Source: Bacteroidales bacterium UBA3764 (GTDB taxonomy: Bacteria; Bacteroidota; Bacteroidia; Bacteroidales; UBA932). Taken from it: 9,493 nucleotides of DNA. Below the pieces are notes generated by a model. That model was given only the letters and a program-made list of their open reading frames with translations, was not told the DNA's origin and did no database searches. This document shows positions 1-5,137 of this stretch, piece by piece (positions within the stretch are counted from its first letter, which is position 1; each line of letters starts with the position of its first letter). The stretch is taken from contig DFFY01000064.1 of NCBI GenBank assembly GCA_002371115.1, positions 1-9,493 on the forward strand, given 5' to 3'. The position numbers and the translations under genes are program-made.

Positions 1-6
1 CAACTT

Positions 7-552
7 TTAGTGGACAGCAATGAATTCGTTTAATTCGGAGAGATTCTTGCTCGAAGAACCGGACTCTTTTCCATAAGAATACTTATAGTACATGCCACCG
101 AATAAATCCACAGACATCAGGAATCCGATATGCGCGTCAATGGTTAAAAGATTGGTAATATTGTATTTATATCCGAGTTGGACAGGCGTTATTTTCAGGG
201 CGTTCATCATGGCAGTTAACGATTCAGATGCTTCGCCCTCACTAACGGAAGTTCTAAAACCGCGGCTGCCAATTCCGATTTCGGGCCCCCAGTACAAACC
301 ATTCAGGAATGAAAAATCTTTCTGGAAGCCGAACAGGACATCATAACCGACACCAGACCCGGGATTCTCGCCACTCAAGTTTTTAGCATCTTTCCCCGTC
401 CATGTTTGAAAAGCCAGACCGCCTTTCAGATAGAAAACCGTGTTGCGTTCCACCGGTTTGACGATGATGCTACGGGAACTGGAGGAAACAATCTGCGCCT
501 GCGCAATGAGCGAGGTCAGAAGCGCAAGGCTGACAATGAATAATTTTTTCAT
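7..552 (-). CDS. Outer-membrane beta-barrel (porin-like) protein, possibly truncated
   Basis: This encodes 181 aa beginning with a clear signal peptide (MKKLFIVSLALLTSLIAQAQ), so the product is exported. The mature part alternates hydrophobic and polar residues with Gly and aromatics, for example YLKGGLAFQTW, GVGYDVLFGFQKDF, GLYWGPEIGIGSRGF and LGYKYNITNLLTIDAHIGF. This is typical of small Bacteroidetes outer-membrane beta-barrel proteins of the PorT/OmpA-barrel type; no specific ligand can be named. The frame ends at NEFIAVH followed by TAA. I see no closing C-terminal strand with a final aromatic residue, and about two to four strands seem to be missing, so a premature stop or frameshift is plausible; only 6 nt follow in the window. 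It lies 12 nt downstream of the secreted-protein gene that starts at 1044, presumably in the same transcript. Class call is fairly safe; function unknown. Confidence 0.75.
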   Translation of the reverse strand: MKKLFIVSLALLTSLIAQAQIVSSSSRSIIVKPVERNTVFYLKGGLAFQTWTGKDAKNLSGENPGSGVGYDVLFGFQKDFSFLNGLYWGPEIGIGSRGFRTSVSEGEASESLTAMMNALKITPVQLGYKYNITNLLTIDAHIGFLMSVDLFGGMYYKYSYGKESGSSSKNLSELNEFIAVH

Positions 553-564
553 AATACTTAAGAA

Positions 565-1044
565 TTATTTAACAATTGCTTTGATTTTGTCATAATCATC
601 GGTAGTAAATACCTTCTCCAACCGTATCCATTCGTAGTCGTTGGCGTCTGCAGTCTTCCAACGGACAAAGTTGGCCGGGAAGCCCACAACGGTCAGCTTA
701 TAAACATCCGGATTGCTGCTGTCGTTCTTGAAATCGAAAGTTGCGGCCACGATAAGGTCACAATTATGCTTTTTGGAGGACTGGAATACACCCCAGCTGC
801 GAATGTTGGCCAGGTCTCCCCCCATCGATTTCACCTGTTCTACAGTGAGCGGCCAGTCATCGACGATACGGCCGATCGGCAGGACTTCCACTTCAACAGT
901 AAGCGGCTTTACGTAAGCATTGGCGTTGACGTCAAGCAACCGGGCCTGCGTTTCCTGAACTGCAGTGGCCTGGTTTTTACTTTGTGCCTGGGCTGCGATA
1001 AGACAGCTTAACAGGGCAATCAGGGTTAATACTGTTTTTTTCAT
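565..1044 (-). CDS. Secreted protein of unknown function, 159 aa
   Basis: The frame is open further upstream, but the ATG at 1044 is chosen because it is followed directly by a classic signal peptide (MKKTVLTLIALLSCLIAAQA). The 68 codons before it, entered by a GTG, look non-coding and overlap a terminator-like hairpin. The mature protein of about 138 aa has no membrane segment and no cysteine pair or lipobox. Recognisable stretches are VKPLTVEVEVLPIGRIVDDW, LTVEQVKSMGGDLANIRSWG and CDLIVAATFDFKND, ending with EKVFTTDDYDKIKAIVK. I do not recognise the family. The alternating strand-like pattern suggests a small mixed alpha/beta periplasmic or surface protein. The gene precedes the beta-barrel gene by 12 nt, suggesting a two-gene envelope operon. 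Expression may depend on read-through of the terminator at 1108-1189. Confidence 0.7.
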   Translation of the reverse strand: MKKTVLTLIALLSCLIAAQAQSKNQATAVQETQARLLDVNANAYVKPLTVEVEVLPIGRIVDDWPLTVEQVKSMGGDLANIRSWGVFQSSKKHNCDLIVAATFDFKNDSSNPDVYKLTVVGFPANFVRWKTADANDYEWIRLEKVFTTDDYDKIKAIVK

Positions 1045-1107
1045 TTGAAAAAACGGTTTGTCCGAGGGCTCTGTCGAACTGTGTTTCAGTAAAGTTGGGG
1101 CGGGCAT

Positions 1108-1189
1108 AAAAAAAGTGTGAGCCTCATAGCTTACCGGAAAGAGGCTCTCGACTGCCTGTGCCACGATAAGAATACAATATGGCTCACAC
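1108..1189 (-). terminator. Intrinsic terminator with two alternative stems
   Basis: On the minus strand, GTGTGAGCC (1189-1181) is perfectly complementary to GGCTCACAC (1123-1115), which is followed at once by seven T residues (1114-1108). A second, shorter perfect stem, GAGCCTC (1147-1141) with GAGGCTC (1125-1119), uses the same 3' arm and has a 15-nt loop. Either gives a stem plus U-tract on a leftward transcript. It sits 63 nt upstream of the start at 1044, with no convincing promoter in between. It could be an attenuator for the 1044 gene, or the end of a short transcript started near 1320 or 1627. Confidence 0.6.
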
Positions 1190-1320
1190 AGGACATATAT
1201 GAAGATGCATATATACCCATGCAAGCGAATACCGTACACCCTTGGCACATTGAAATTGTCGAGATTTCTTTCAAGAGTACAGCTAAACGCTTTTTAGTAT
1301 GTCCGTTGCTCACGGAGCAA
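1108..1320 (-). promoter_or_regulatory. Candidate structured leader or small RNA
   Basis: Predicted leftward RNA from the promoter at 1326-1357 to the terminator. Perfect inverted repeats inside it are: GTTGCTC/GAGCAAC at 1305-1311/1315-1321 with a 3-nt loop; a 7-bp long-range pair 1298-1304 with 1191-1197 (GGACATA/TATGTCC on the RNA); ATATATG/CATATAT at 1195-1201/1208-1214 (overlaps the previous pair, so these two are alternatives); and a 6-bp pair 1244-1249 with 1157-1162. CCTGT/ACAGG plus GCCA/TGGC can also sequester the 5' arm of the long terminator stem, an antiterminator-like option. I match no known riboswitch. This also accounts for the gene-free stretch 1045-1409. Confidence 0.35.
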
Positions 1321-1325
1321 CAGCG

Positions 1326-1357
1326 CAAAAATAGAAAAAATTGGTTATAAAAACAAT
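1326..1357 (-). promoter_or_regulatory. Candidate Bacteroidetes-type promoter, leftward
   Basis: On the minus strand TATTTTTG (1333-1326) matches the TAnnTTTG -7 element, and ATTG (1357-1354) lies 20 nt upstream as the -33 element. The predicted start near 1319-1320 would give a leader of about 275 nt before the ATG at 1044. This is pattern matching only. Confidence 0.45.
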
Positions 1358-1409
1358 TTTCTTCCCATAATTCCCGTGTCTTTCCCCCATGCAACCCTAC
1401 AACAACGCC

Positions 1410-1481
1410 TTACAAATACAGCGCGTGGGTGTTCTTGATTTCGTCCATCACGAAGGAGGAGAGGATGGAGCCGGCGGCGCA
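1410..1481 (-). pseudogene. Duplicated 3' tail of lrp (fragment)
   Basis: Positions 1411-1473 are identical over 63 bp to 2052-2114, the last codons of the intact lrp gene; five more matching bases follow after two mismatches. The reading frame is preserved and closed by TAA at 1410-1412, encoding GSILSSFVMDEIKNTHALYL. There is no start codon, helix-turn-helix or effector domain, so it cannot be a working regulator. It lies in frame immediately after the stop codon of the 41-codon minigene. It could be a relic of a second lrp copy, or one of two direct repeats bounding an inserted segment. Confidence 0.8.
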
Positions 1482-1607
1482 TTACAGGCTGGCGGCCTGC
1501 TCGAACTCCAGATCCAAGTCACGGATGATGTCCTTCAGGGCCTGGAAGGAAGTGGTGGAAGAAATCATGGTTCCGAGGGCGTCGATGTTGAAATCTGTGT
1601 TGCGCAT
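1482..1607 (-). CDS. Possible 41-aa small protein
   Basis: An ATG at 1607 opens 41 codons ending in TAA at 1484-1482. The product begins MRNTDFNIDALGTMISST and continues SFQALKDIIRDLDLEFEQAASL. It has no signal peptide, no cysteines, and an acidic amphipathic second half predicted to be helical. Codon use resembles the GC-rich neighbours. A strong TATCTTTG box (1641-1634) lies just upstream, giving a leader of about 20 nt. The stretch NIDALGTMISS resembles NISAIGSILSS of the neighbouring Lrp (24 of 33 bases match by hand), so it may descend from an lrp fragment rather than be an independent gene. I recognise no family. Not certain to be translated. Confidence 0.35.
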   Translation of the reverse strand: MRNTDFNIDALGTMISSTTSFQALKDIIRDLDLEFEQAASL

Positions 1608-1633
1608 GGTACTGTTCTTTTAAGTTTCTGGTG

Positions 1634-1641
1634 CAAAGATA
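1634..1641 (-). promoter_or_regulatory. Candidate -7 promoter element, leftward
   Basis: TATCTTTG on the minus strand, followed by CACC, is a perfect TAnnTTTG box. The best upstream TTTG (1659-1656) is only 14 nt away and another is about 30 nt away, so the -33 partner is weak. A start near 1627 would serve the 41-codon frame at 1607. Confidence 0.4.
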
Positions 1642-2050
1642 CAGTCACCTTGCGCCAAACCATTGCGCGAGCAAAAATTTTTCATACTGCCTCTTGGGAG
1701 GGATGTCAAAGGTTGGTGACTCGTTTGCAAAAGGTTGGTTTTTAGGACGCCAACCTTTTGCAGTCAATTGGCCATACAGTGCACTCAGGTGCATTCTATG
1801 TGTTAAAGGTTGGCGGCCCAAAAACCAACCTTTGACAAAAACATGACCAAGCTTTTGCGCCCACCAACACAACTTGTTATGCTTACACAAAAATTCTTTT
1901 CCTGACAGTGGACACAGCACGTCGTGGAACTAATTGATTTATAAACAATGCCTTACGGGAAATGACTTGGTTCAGCGGAGACAAGCCTTTTCTTGTTTTA
2001 TGCTTATTATCAAGCACTTACCTCCACGGGACGTTGCTCAACATGCCGGG
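1642..2050. other. Gene-free interval between minigene and lrp
   Basis: Apart from the palindrome at 1707-1857 I find no credible gene here. The part 1858-2050 is AT-rich downstream flank of lrp, with only weak stems, for example ACAAG/CTTGT near 1980-1996. No intrinsic terminator with a good U-tract follows lrp, so leftward transcripts from lrp could run through to the terminator at 1108. Confidence 0.5.
1707..1857. repeat. Long imperfect palindrome with nested hairpins (MITE/REP-like)
   Basis: The left arm 1707-1762 and right arm 1801-1857 are reverse complements over about 56 nt with scattered mismatches, separated by a 38-nt unique core. Each arm contains its own hairpin: AAAAGGTTGG with CCAACCTTTT (1729-1738/1750-1759, 11-nt loop) and AAAGGTTGG with CCAACCTTT (1805-1813/1825-1833, 11-nt loop). 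The loops are themselves near complements. GGTTGG-type boxes recur at 1708, 1731 and 1805 and inverted at 1750 and 1825. It encodes no credible protein: the peptide KGWFLGRQP readable on both strands simply reflects the palindrome. A non-autonomous mobile repeat or a recombination site would fit; no target duplication is evident at its ends. Confidence 0.75.
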
Positions 2051-2518
2051 CTACAAATACAGCGCGTGGGTGTTCTTGATTTCGTCCATCACGAAGGAGG
2101 AGAGGATGGAGCCGATGGCGCTGATGTTGCCCAGGACGTTGATGATGAACTCGTTGTAGTACTTCATGTCGGGCGCGTAAATCTTTAGCAGATAGTCGTA
2201 TTCGCCGGAAATGTTGTAGCATTCCGCCACCTGGGGGATGTCACGGATGACGGAGATGAAGTCCCGCGCCACGGAGCGGTTCATCTGCTTGAGCTTCACG
2301 GAGCAGAACACGGTGAATCCCCTCCCCAGTTTTTCCGCATCCAGCACAGCCACGTACTGTTTGATGAAGCCGCTGCGCTCCAGCCGCTTCATGCGCTCGA
2401 ACACAGGCGTGGTGGAAAGGTTCACGCGCGCAGCCAGTTCCTTGGTAGTGAGCCGCGCATTCTCTTGCAGGGCCCGCAGGATTTGCAAATCCACGGCATC
2501 CAACTGAAGTTCGCTCAT
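2051..2518 (-). CDS. Lrp/AsnC family transcriptional regulator
   Basis: A 155-aa protein with the standard Lrp/AsnC architecture and length. Residues about 5-62 form the winged helix-turn-helix (LDAVDLQILRALQENARLTT, then AARVNLSTTPVFERMKRLER, with the usual GFIKQYVAVLD linker). Residues about 68-150 form the effector-binding/oligomerisation (RAM) domain with the family pattern VAECYNISGEYDYLLKIYA. Such proteins form dimers to octamers, bind AT-rich imperfect palindromes and usually sense an amino acid; the ligand cannot be read here. It is divergent from metY with a 346-bp gap containing both candidate promoters, so control of the methionine operon and of itself is the obvious inference. The last 63 bp are duplicated at 1411-1473. 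The start at 2518 gives the family's expected N terminus (MSELQLDAVD). Confidence 0.93.
   Translation of the reverse strand: MSELQLDAVDLQILRALQENARLTTKELAARVNLSTTPVFERMKRLERSGFIKQYVAVLDAEKLGRGFTVFCSVKLKQMNRSVARDFISVIRDIPQVAECYNISGEYDYLLKIYAPDMKYYNEFIINVLGNISAIGSILSSFVMDEIKNTHALYL
2052..2114. repeat. 63-bp direct repeat, lrp-internal copy
   Basis: The second copy of the perfect 63-bp repeat also present at 1411-1473, in the same orientation. Here it forms the functional 3' end of lrp. The two copies bound a 578-bp segment (1474-2051) holding the minigene and the palindrome. Confidence 0.9.
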
Positions 2519-2563
2519 AAGAATAATTTTCTACTAAAGCCTAAATTTTGGGCCGATTTTTCT

Positions 2564-2600
2564 AAATATTCCAATTTTAAAAGCAAATATAGGAATATTT
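2564..2600. promoter_or_regulatory. Inverted repeat at lrp promoter, possible operator
   Basis: AAATATTCC (2564-2572) and GGAATATTT (2592-2600) are perfect 9-bp inverted repeats with a 19-nt AT-rich spacer, the second abutting the candidate -7 box of lrp. More partly inverted AAATTTTGG/CCAATTTT/CCAAATTTT words lie around it. AT-rich dyads of this kind suit Lrp-type binding and autoregulation. No binding motif for this particular protein is known to me. Confidence 0.4.
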
Positions 2601-2616
2601 TCCAAATTTTCCGAAA
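2584..2616 (-). promoter_or_regulatory. Candidate lrp promoter
   Basis: On the minus strand TATATTTG (2591-2584) is a perfect TAnnTTTG box, and TTTCG (2616-2612) lies about 20 nt upstream as an imperfect -33 element. Transcription would start near 2577, leaving a leader of about 60 nt before the ATG at 2518. Confidence 0.45.
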
Positions 2617-2619
2617 CAC

Positions 2620-2650
2620 TTGTCCGTTTTTTCCAGCAGATGTAACTTTG
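2620..2650 (+). promoter_or_regulatory. Candidate promoter of the metY-metX-thrA operon
   Basis: TTG (2620-2622), 20 nt, then TAACTTTG (2643-2650) is a very good fit to the Bacteroidetes -33/-7 consensus. A start near 2657 would place the whole composite repeat 2653-2850 in a 5' leader of about 208 nt. The promoter is back to back with that of lrp: the two -33 elements are only a few bases apart, so one bound regulator could affect both. Confidence 0.5.
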
Positions 2651-2678
2651 CCATGAGATTTCTCGACTCGCTTCGCTC

Positions 2679-2754
2679 GCTCGAAATGACAGAAAAAGCG
2701 CTCGAAAGGACAGAAGGAACGCTCGAAAGGACAGAAGGAACGCTCGAAAGGACA
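2679..2754. repeat. 21-bp tandem repeat, about 3.6 units
   Basis: Units at 2679-2699 (diverged: GCTCGAAATGACAGAAAAAG), 2700-2720 and 2721-2741 (identical to each other, starting GCTCGAAAGGACAG) and a partial unit at 2742-2754. The first unit overlaps the end of the palindromic repeat arm, so the array probably grew by slippage from that arm. The copies are head to tail with no spacers, so it is not a CRISPR array. Confidence 0.9.
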
Positions 2755-2760
2755 ACGATG

Positions 2761-2818
2761 CCCGGTCGGGGCTGGGCATGACAAACACCCGGGCAGACTG
2801 CCGGGCATGAAAGACACC
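2761..2818. repeat. Two imperfect 29-nt GC-rich direct repeats
   Basis: Units 2761-2789 and 2790-2818 are adjacent. They differ in their first ten bases but share 16 of the last 19, around GGGCATGA and ending ACACC. Each can form a small GC-rich stem, for example CCCGG at 2788-2792 with CCGGG near 2801-2805. They complete the interior of the composite repeat. Confidence 0.65.
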
Positions 2819-2864
2819 CTGTCATTCTGAGCGAAGCCGAAGAATCTCATAAAAGAAAAAAACT

Positions 2865-4145
2865 ATGGCAACGATTGACACATTATGCGTACATGCCGGA
2901 TACAGCCCCAAGAAGGGGCAGCCGCGGCAGCTCCCCATCATCCAGAGCACTACCTTTAAATATGAGACATCGGACCAGATGGGCCGCTTGTTTGACCTGG
3001 AAGACGCCGGCTACTTTTATACCCGCCTGCAGAACCCCACGGTTGACGCCGTGGCAGCGCAAATCTGTGCCCTGGAGGGCGGTGTAGGCGCCATCCTCAC
3101 CTCCTCCGGCCAGGCCGCCAACCTTTTTGCCTGCATCAACATTGCCGGCGCCGGCGACCACATCATCGCCGCCAACAACATTTACGGCGGCACCTTCAAC
3201 CTGCTGGGCGTCACGCTCGCAAAATTCGGCATCGACGTCACCTTCATCAAGGCCGATGCCACCGACGCGGAGATTCAGGCCGCCATCCGACCCAACACCA
3301 AGCTCATCTTCGGAGAAACCCTCTCCAACCCCGGCGTAGAGGTGCTGGACATTGCCCGCTGGGCCGCCGTGGCGCACAGGAACGGCCTGCCGCTCGTCAT
3401 CGACAATACCTTTGCCACGCCCGTCCTGTGCCGTCCGTTCGAATGGGGCGCGGACATCGTCACCCATTCCACCACCAAGTACATCGACGGCCATGGGGCC
3501 AGCGTGGGCGGCGCCGTGGTAGACAGCGGCAACTTCCCCTGGGACAACTATGCCGACAAGTTCCCCGGACTCACCACGCCGGACGCCTCCTACCACGGCC
3601 TCACCTACACCAGAAAGTTCGGCAAAGCCGCCTTCATCACCAAGGCCGTCACCCACCTGATGCGGGACCTGGGCAGCACCCAAAGTCCCCAGAACGCCTT
3701 CTACCTGCACCTGGGCCTGCAGACGCTGCACCTGAGGATGCCGCGCCATTCAAGCAGCGCCCTCCAGGTGGCCCGCTGGCTGGAAAACTGCCCGGACGTA
3801 GCCTGGGTACACTATCCCGGCCTGGAGAGCGACCCGCACCACAACCTGGCGCTCAAATACCTCCCGGACGGGTGCAGCGGCGTGCTCTGCTTCGGCCTCA
3901 AGGGCGGCCGCGCGTTTGACAACCGCTTCCTGGACGCCCTCAAACTGGTGACCATCGAAACACACGTGGCCGACTGCCACACCTGTGTCCTGCACCCCGC
4001 CTCCCATACCCACCGGCAACTCTCCGACGAACAGCTCAAGGCCGCCGGCATCGCCCCGGACCTCATCCGCTTCAGCGTGGGCCTGGAAGCCCCGGAAGAC
4101 ATTATCGCAGACCTGGAACAAGCCCTGAAAGCCGCCAAAGCATGA
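2865..4145 (+). CDS. metY: O-acetylhomoserine sulfhydrylase (aminocarboxypropyltransferase)
   Basis: This 426-aa cytosolic PLP enzyme of the Cys/Met metabolism family (fold type I) converts O-acetylhomoserine and sulfide to homocysteine plus acetate. Visible family marks are the N terminus TLCVHAGYSP, YFYTRLQNPT (residues 50-59), the PLP-phosphate loop SSGQAA (80-85), the cofactor aspartate in VIDNTFATP (D180) and the Schiff-base lysine K205 in HSTTKYIDGHG. The C-terminal domain ends with IRFSVGLEAPEDIIADLEQA. Full length and the MetY-type long middle insertion (NYADKFPGL, YHGLTY) favour MetY over the shorter MetB/MetC/MetZ, whose substrates differ. It is the first gene of the operon; its TGA overlaps the metX ATG by 4 bp (ATGA), implying translational coupling. 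The start follows an A-rich stretch (AAAAGAAAAAAACT) rather than a Shine-Dalgarno sequence. Confidence 0.95.
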   Translation: MATIDTLCVHAGYSPKKGQPRQLPIIQSTTFKYETSDQMGRLFDLEDAGYFYTRLQNPTVDAVAAQICALEGGVGAILTSSGQAANLFACINIAGAGDHIIAANNIYGGTFNLLGVTLAKFGIDVTFIKADATDAEIQAAIRPNTKLIFGETLSNPGVEVLDIARWAAVAHRNGLPLVIDNTFATPVLCRPFEWGADIVTHSTTKYIDGHGASVGGAVVDSGNFPWDNYADKFPGLTTPDASYHGLTYTRKFGKAAFITKAVTHLMRDLGSTQSPQNAFYLHLGLQTLHLRMPRHSSSALQVARWLENCPDVAWVHYPGLESDPHHNLALKYLPDGCSGVLCFGLKGGRAFDNRFLDALKLVTIETHVADCHTCVLHPASHTHRQLSDEQLKAAGIAPDLIRFSVGLEAPEDIIADLEQALKAAKA

Positions 4146-5134
4146 TTCGACAAGAGATAAAAGTTAACCTGAACCTGGAATGCGGCGGCGTACTGGAGAA
4201 CGCACGCATCGTCTTTCACACCTCCGGCGCTAAAACAGGCAAGGTCATTTGGATTTGCCACGCCCTCACCGCCAACAGCGACCCGGAAGACTGGTGGCCG
4301 GAGATGGTGGGACCCGGGAAAACCATCGATACGGAAAAAAGTCAGGTTGTATGCGTGAACATGCTGGGCAGTGCGTATGGCACCGAAGGCCCGGCCCGCG
4401 AGAATCCGGCCACCGGGAAACCCTGGATGCTGGATTTTCCGGACGTGACCATCCGCGACACGGTGACCACCTTCGAGGCCGTGCGCAAGCACATAGGCAT
4501 CAAGAAGATAGACCTGCTGATTGGTGCTTCAAACGGCGGATTCGACGCCATTGAATGGGCCATATCGGCCCCGGAGCTGTTTAACCGCTGCCTGTTCCTG
4601 TGTACGGCGCCCCGCATCTCCCCTTTCCTGGGCGCCACGGTGGAAGCCCAGCGCATGGCCCTGGAGGCGGACCCCACTTTCCGGGAAGCCCGCTCCCTGG
4701 ACGGGGGCCGGGAAGGTCTCAAATGCGCCCGCGCCCAGGCCCTCATCAGCTACCGCTGCTTCAAAGGCTATGGCCTCACCCAGAGGGAAGAAGACCCGGA
4801 CACCCTCTTCGCCGGCCGCGTAGCCTCCTACGAGCGCTACCAGGGCGAAAAATTGGTACGCCGGGGCTTTGACGCCTATTCTTATTATTGCCTCTGCAAC
4901 GCCCTGGACAGCCACAACGCCGGTCGTGGAAGGGGCGGCGTACAAAAGGCCCTACAGGCTATCAAGGCCCGCACTACCGTGGTCGCCGTGGACAGCGACC
5001 TCATTTTCCCGCCGGCGGAAAGCCGCGAGTGGACCGCCTGGATTCCAGGCGCCCAATATGTAGAAATCAGCTCCAATTTTGGCCACGACGGCTTCCTGCT
5101 GGAAACCGCCAAACTGTCGGCCCTAATCCTGTAA
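4142..5134 (+). CDS. metX: Homoserine O-acetyltransferase (MetX family, divergent)
   Basis: A 330-aa alpha/beta-hydrolase that transfers an acyl group, normally acetyl from acetyl-CoA, to homoserine, supplying the substrate of the preceding MetY. Markers are ICHALTANSDP (oxyanion region), NMLGSAYGTEGP, LDFPDVTIRDTV, the nucleophile elbow GASNGG with S130, YQGEKLVRRGFDAYSYY, and the later triad members D286 (VAVDSDLIFP) and H315 (NFGHDGF). The usual elbow is GxSMGG, so Asn at residue 131 is unusual. The protein is also somewhat shorter than common MetX enzymes (about 350-380 aa). Acetyl versus succinyl specificity cannot be settled by eye, but an adjacent MetY argues for O-acetylhomoserine. 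It overlaps metY by 4 bp and ends 3 nt before thrA. Confidence 0.9.
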   Translation: MIRQEIKVNLNLECGGVLENARIVFHTSGAKTGKVIWICHALTANSDPEDWWPEMVGPGKTIDTEKSQVVCVNMLGSAYGTEGPARENPATGKPWMLDFPDVTIRDTVTTFEAVRKHIGIKKIDLLIGASNGGFDAIEWAISAPELFNRCLFLCTAPRISPFLGATVEAQRMALEADPTFREARSLDGGREGLKCARAQALISYRCFKGYGLTQREEDPDTLFAGRVASYERYQGEKLVRRGFDAYSYYCLCNALDSHNAGRGRGGVQKALQAIKARTTVVAVDSDLIFPPAESREWTAWIPGAQYVEISSNFGHDGFLLETAKLSALIL

Positions 5135-5137
5135 CCC

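Larger units (their letters stand above)
2653..2850. repeat. 198-bp composite intergenic repeat with inverted ends
   Basis: The ends are inverted copies: 2653-2692 starts ATGAGATTTCTCGACTCGCT and ends CGAAATGACAG, while the complement of 2819-2850 starts ATGAGATTCTTCGGCTTCGC and ends AATGACAG. This GAGATT...CGCTTCGCTC...AATGACA sequence resembles intergenic palindromic repeats I recall being common in Bacteroidetes and related genomes, whose spurious translation reads SERSES or FRASEASRE. Between the ends lie a 21-bp tandem array and two 29-nt GC-rich units. Open frames across it are repeat artefacts. The element ends 14 nt before the metY ATG. Confidence 0.8.

Noticed and set aside
1045..1248. 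68-codon N-terminal extension of the secreted protein (GTG start)
   Set aside because: It would run through the terminator hairpin and bury the signal peptide internally; the ATG at 1044 gives a standard exported protein.
1108..1320. tRNA, tmRNA or 6S RNA at the structured leader
   Set aside because: No cloverleaf, no CCA end and no tmRNA tag; the 6S-like long rod with a central bubble is not convincing by hand, though a covariance search would be decisive.
1645..1920. Open frames on both strands over the palindrome with similar peptides (KGWFLGRQP, KGWRPKNQP)
   Set aside because: The similarity between strands follows from the inverted repeat itself and is not evidence of coding.
2679..2754. 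CRISPR array
   Set aside because: The 21-bp units are directly adjacent without unique spacers, and no cas gene is present.
2515..2850. Minus-strand open frames with FRAFLLS-type repeated peptides
   Set aside because: The periodic peptide is created by the 21-bp tandem repeat and the palindromic arms; no signal for translation.
2653..2864. SAM-type riboswitch in the met leader
   Set aside because: I looked for the conserved SAM-I and SAM-II cores and saw none; the leader is explained by the composite repeat.
2883..3749. A 288-codon open frame on the minus strand within metY
   Set aside because: Glycine- and valine-rich antisense shadow; metY on the other strand has all catalytic motifs.
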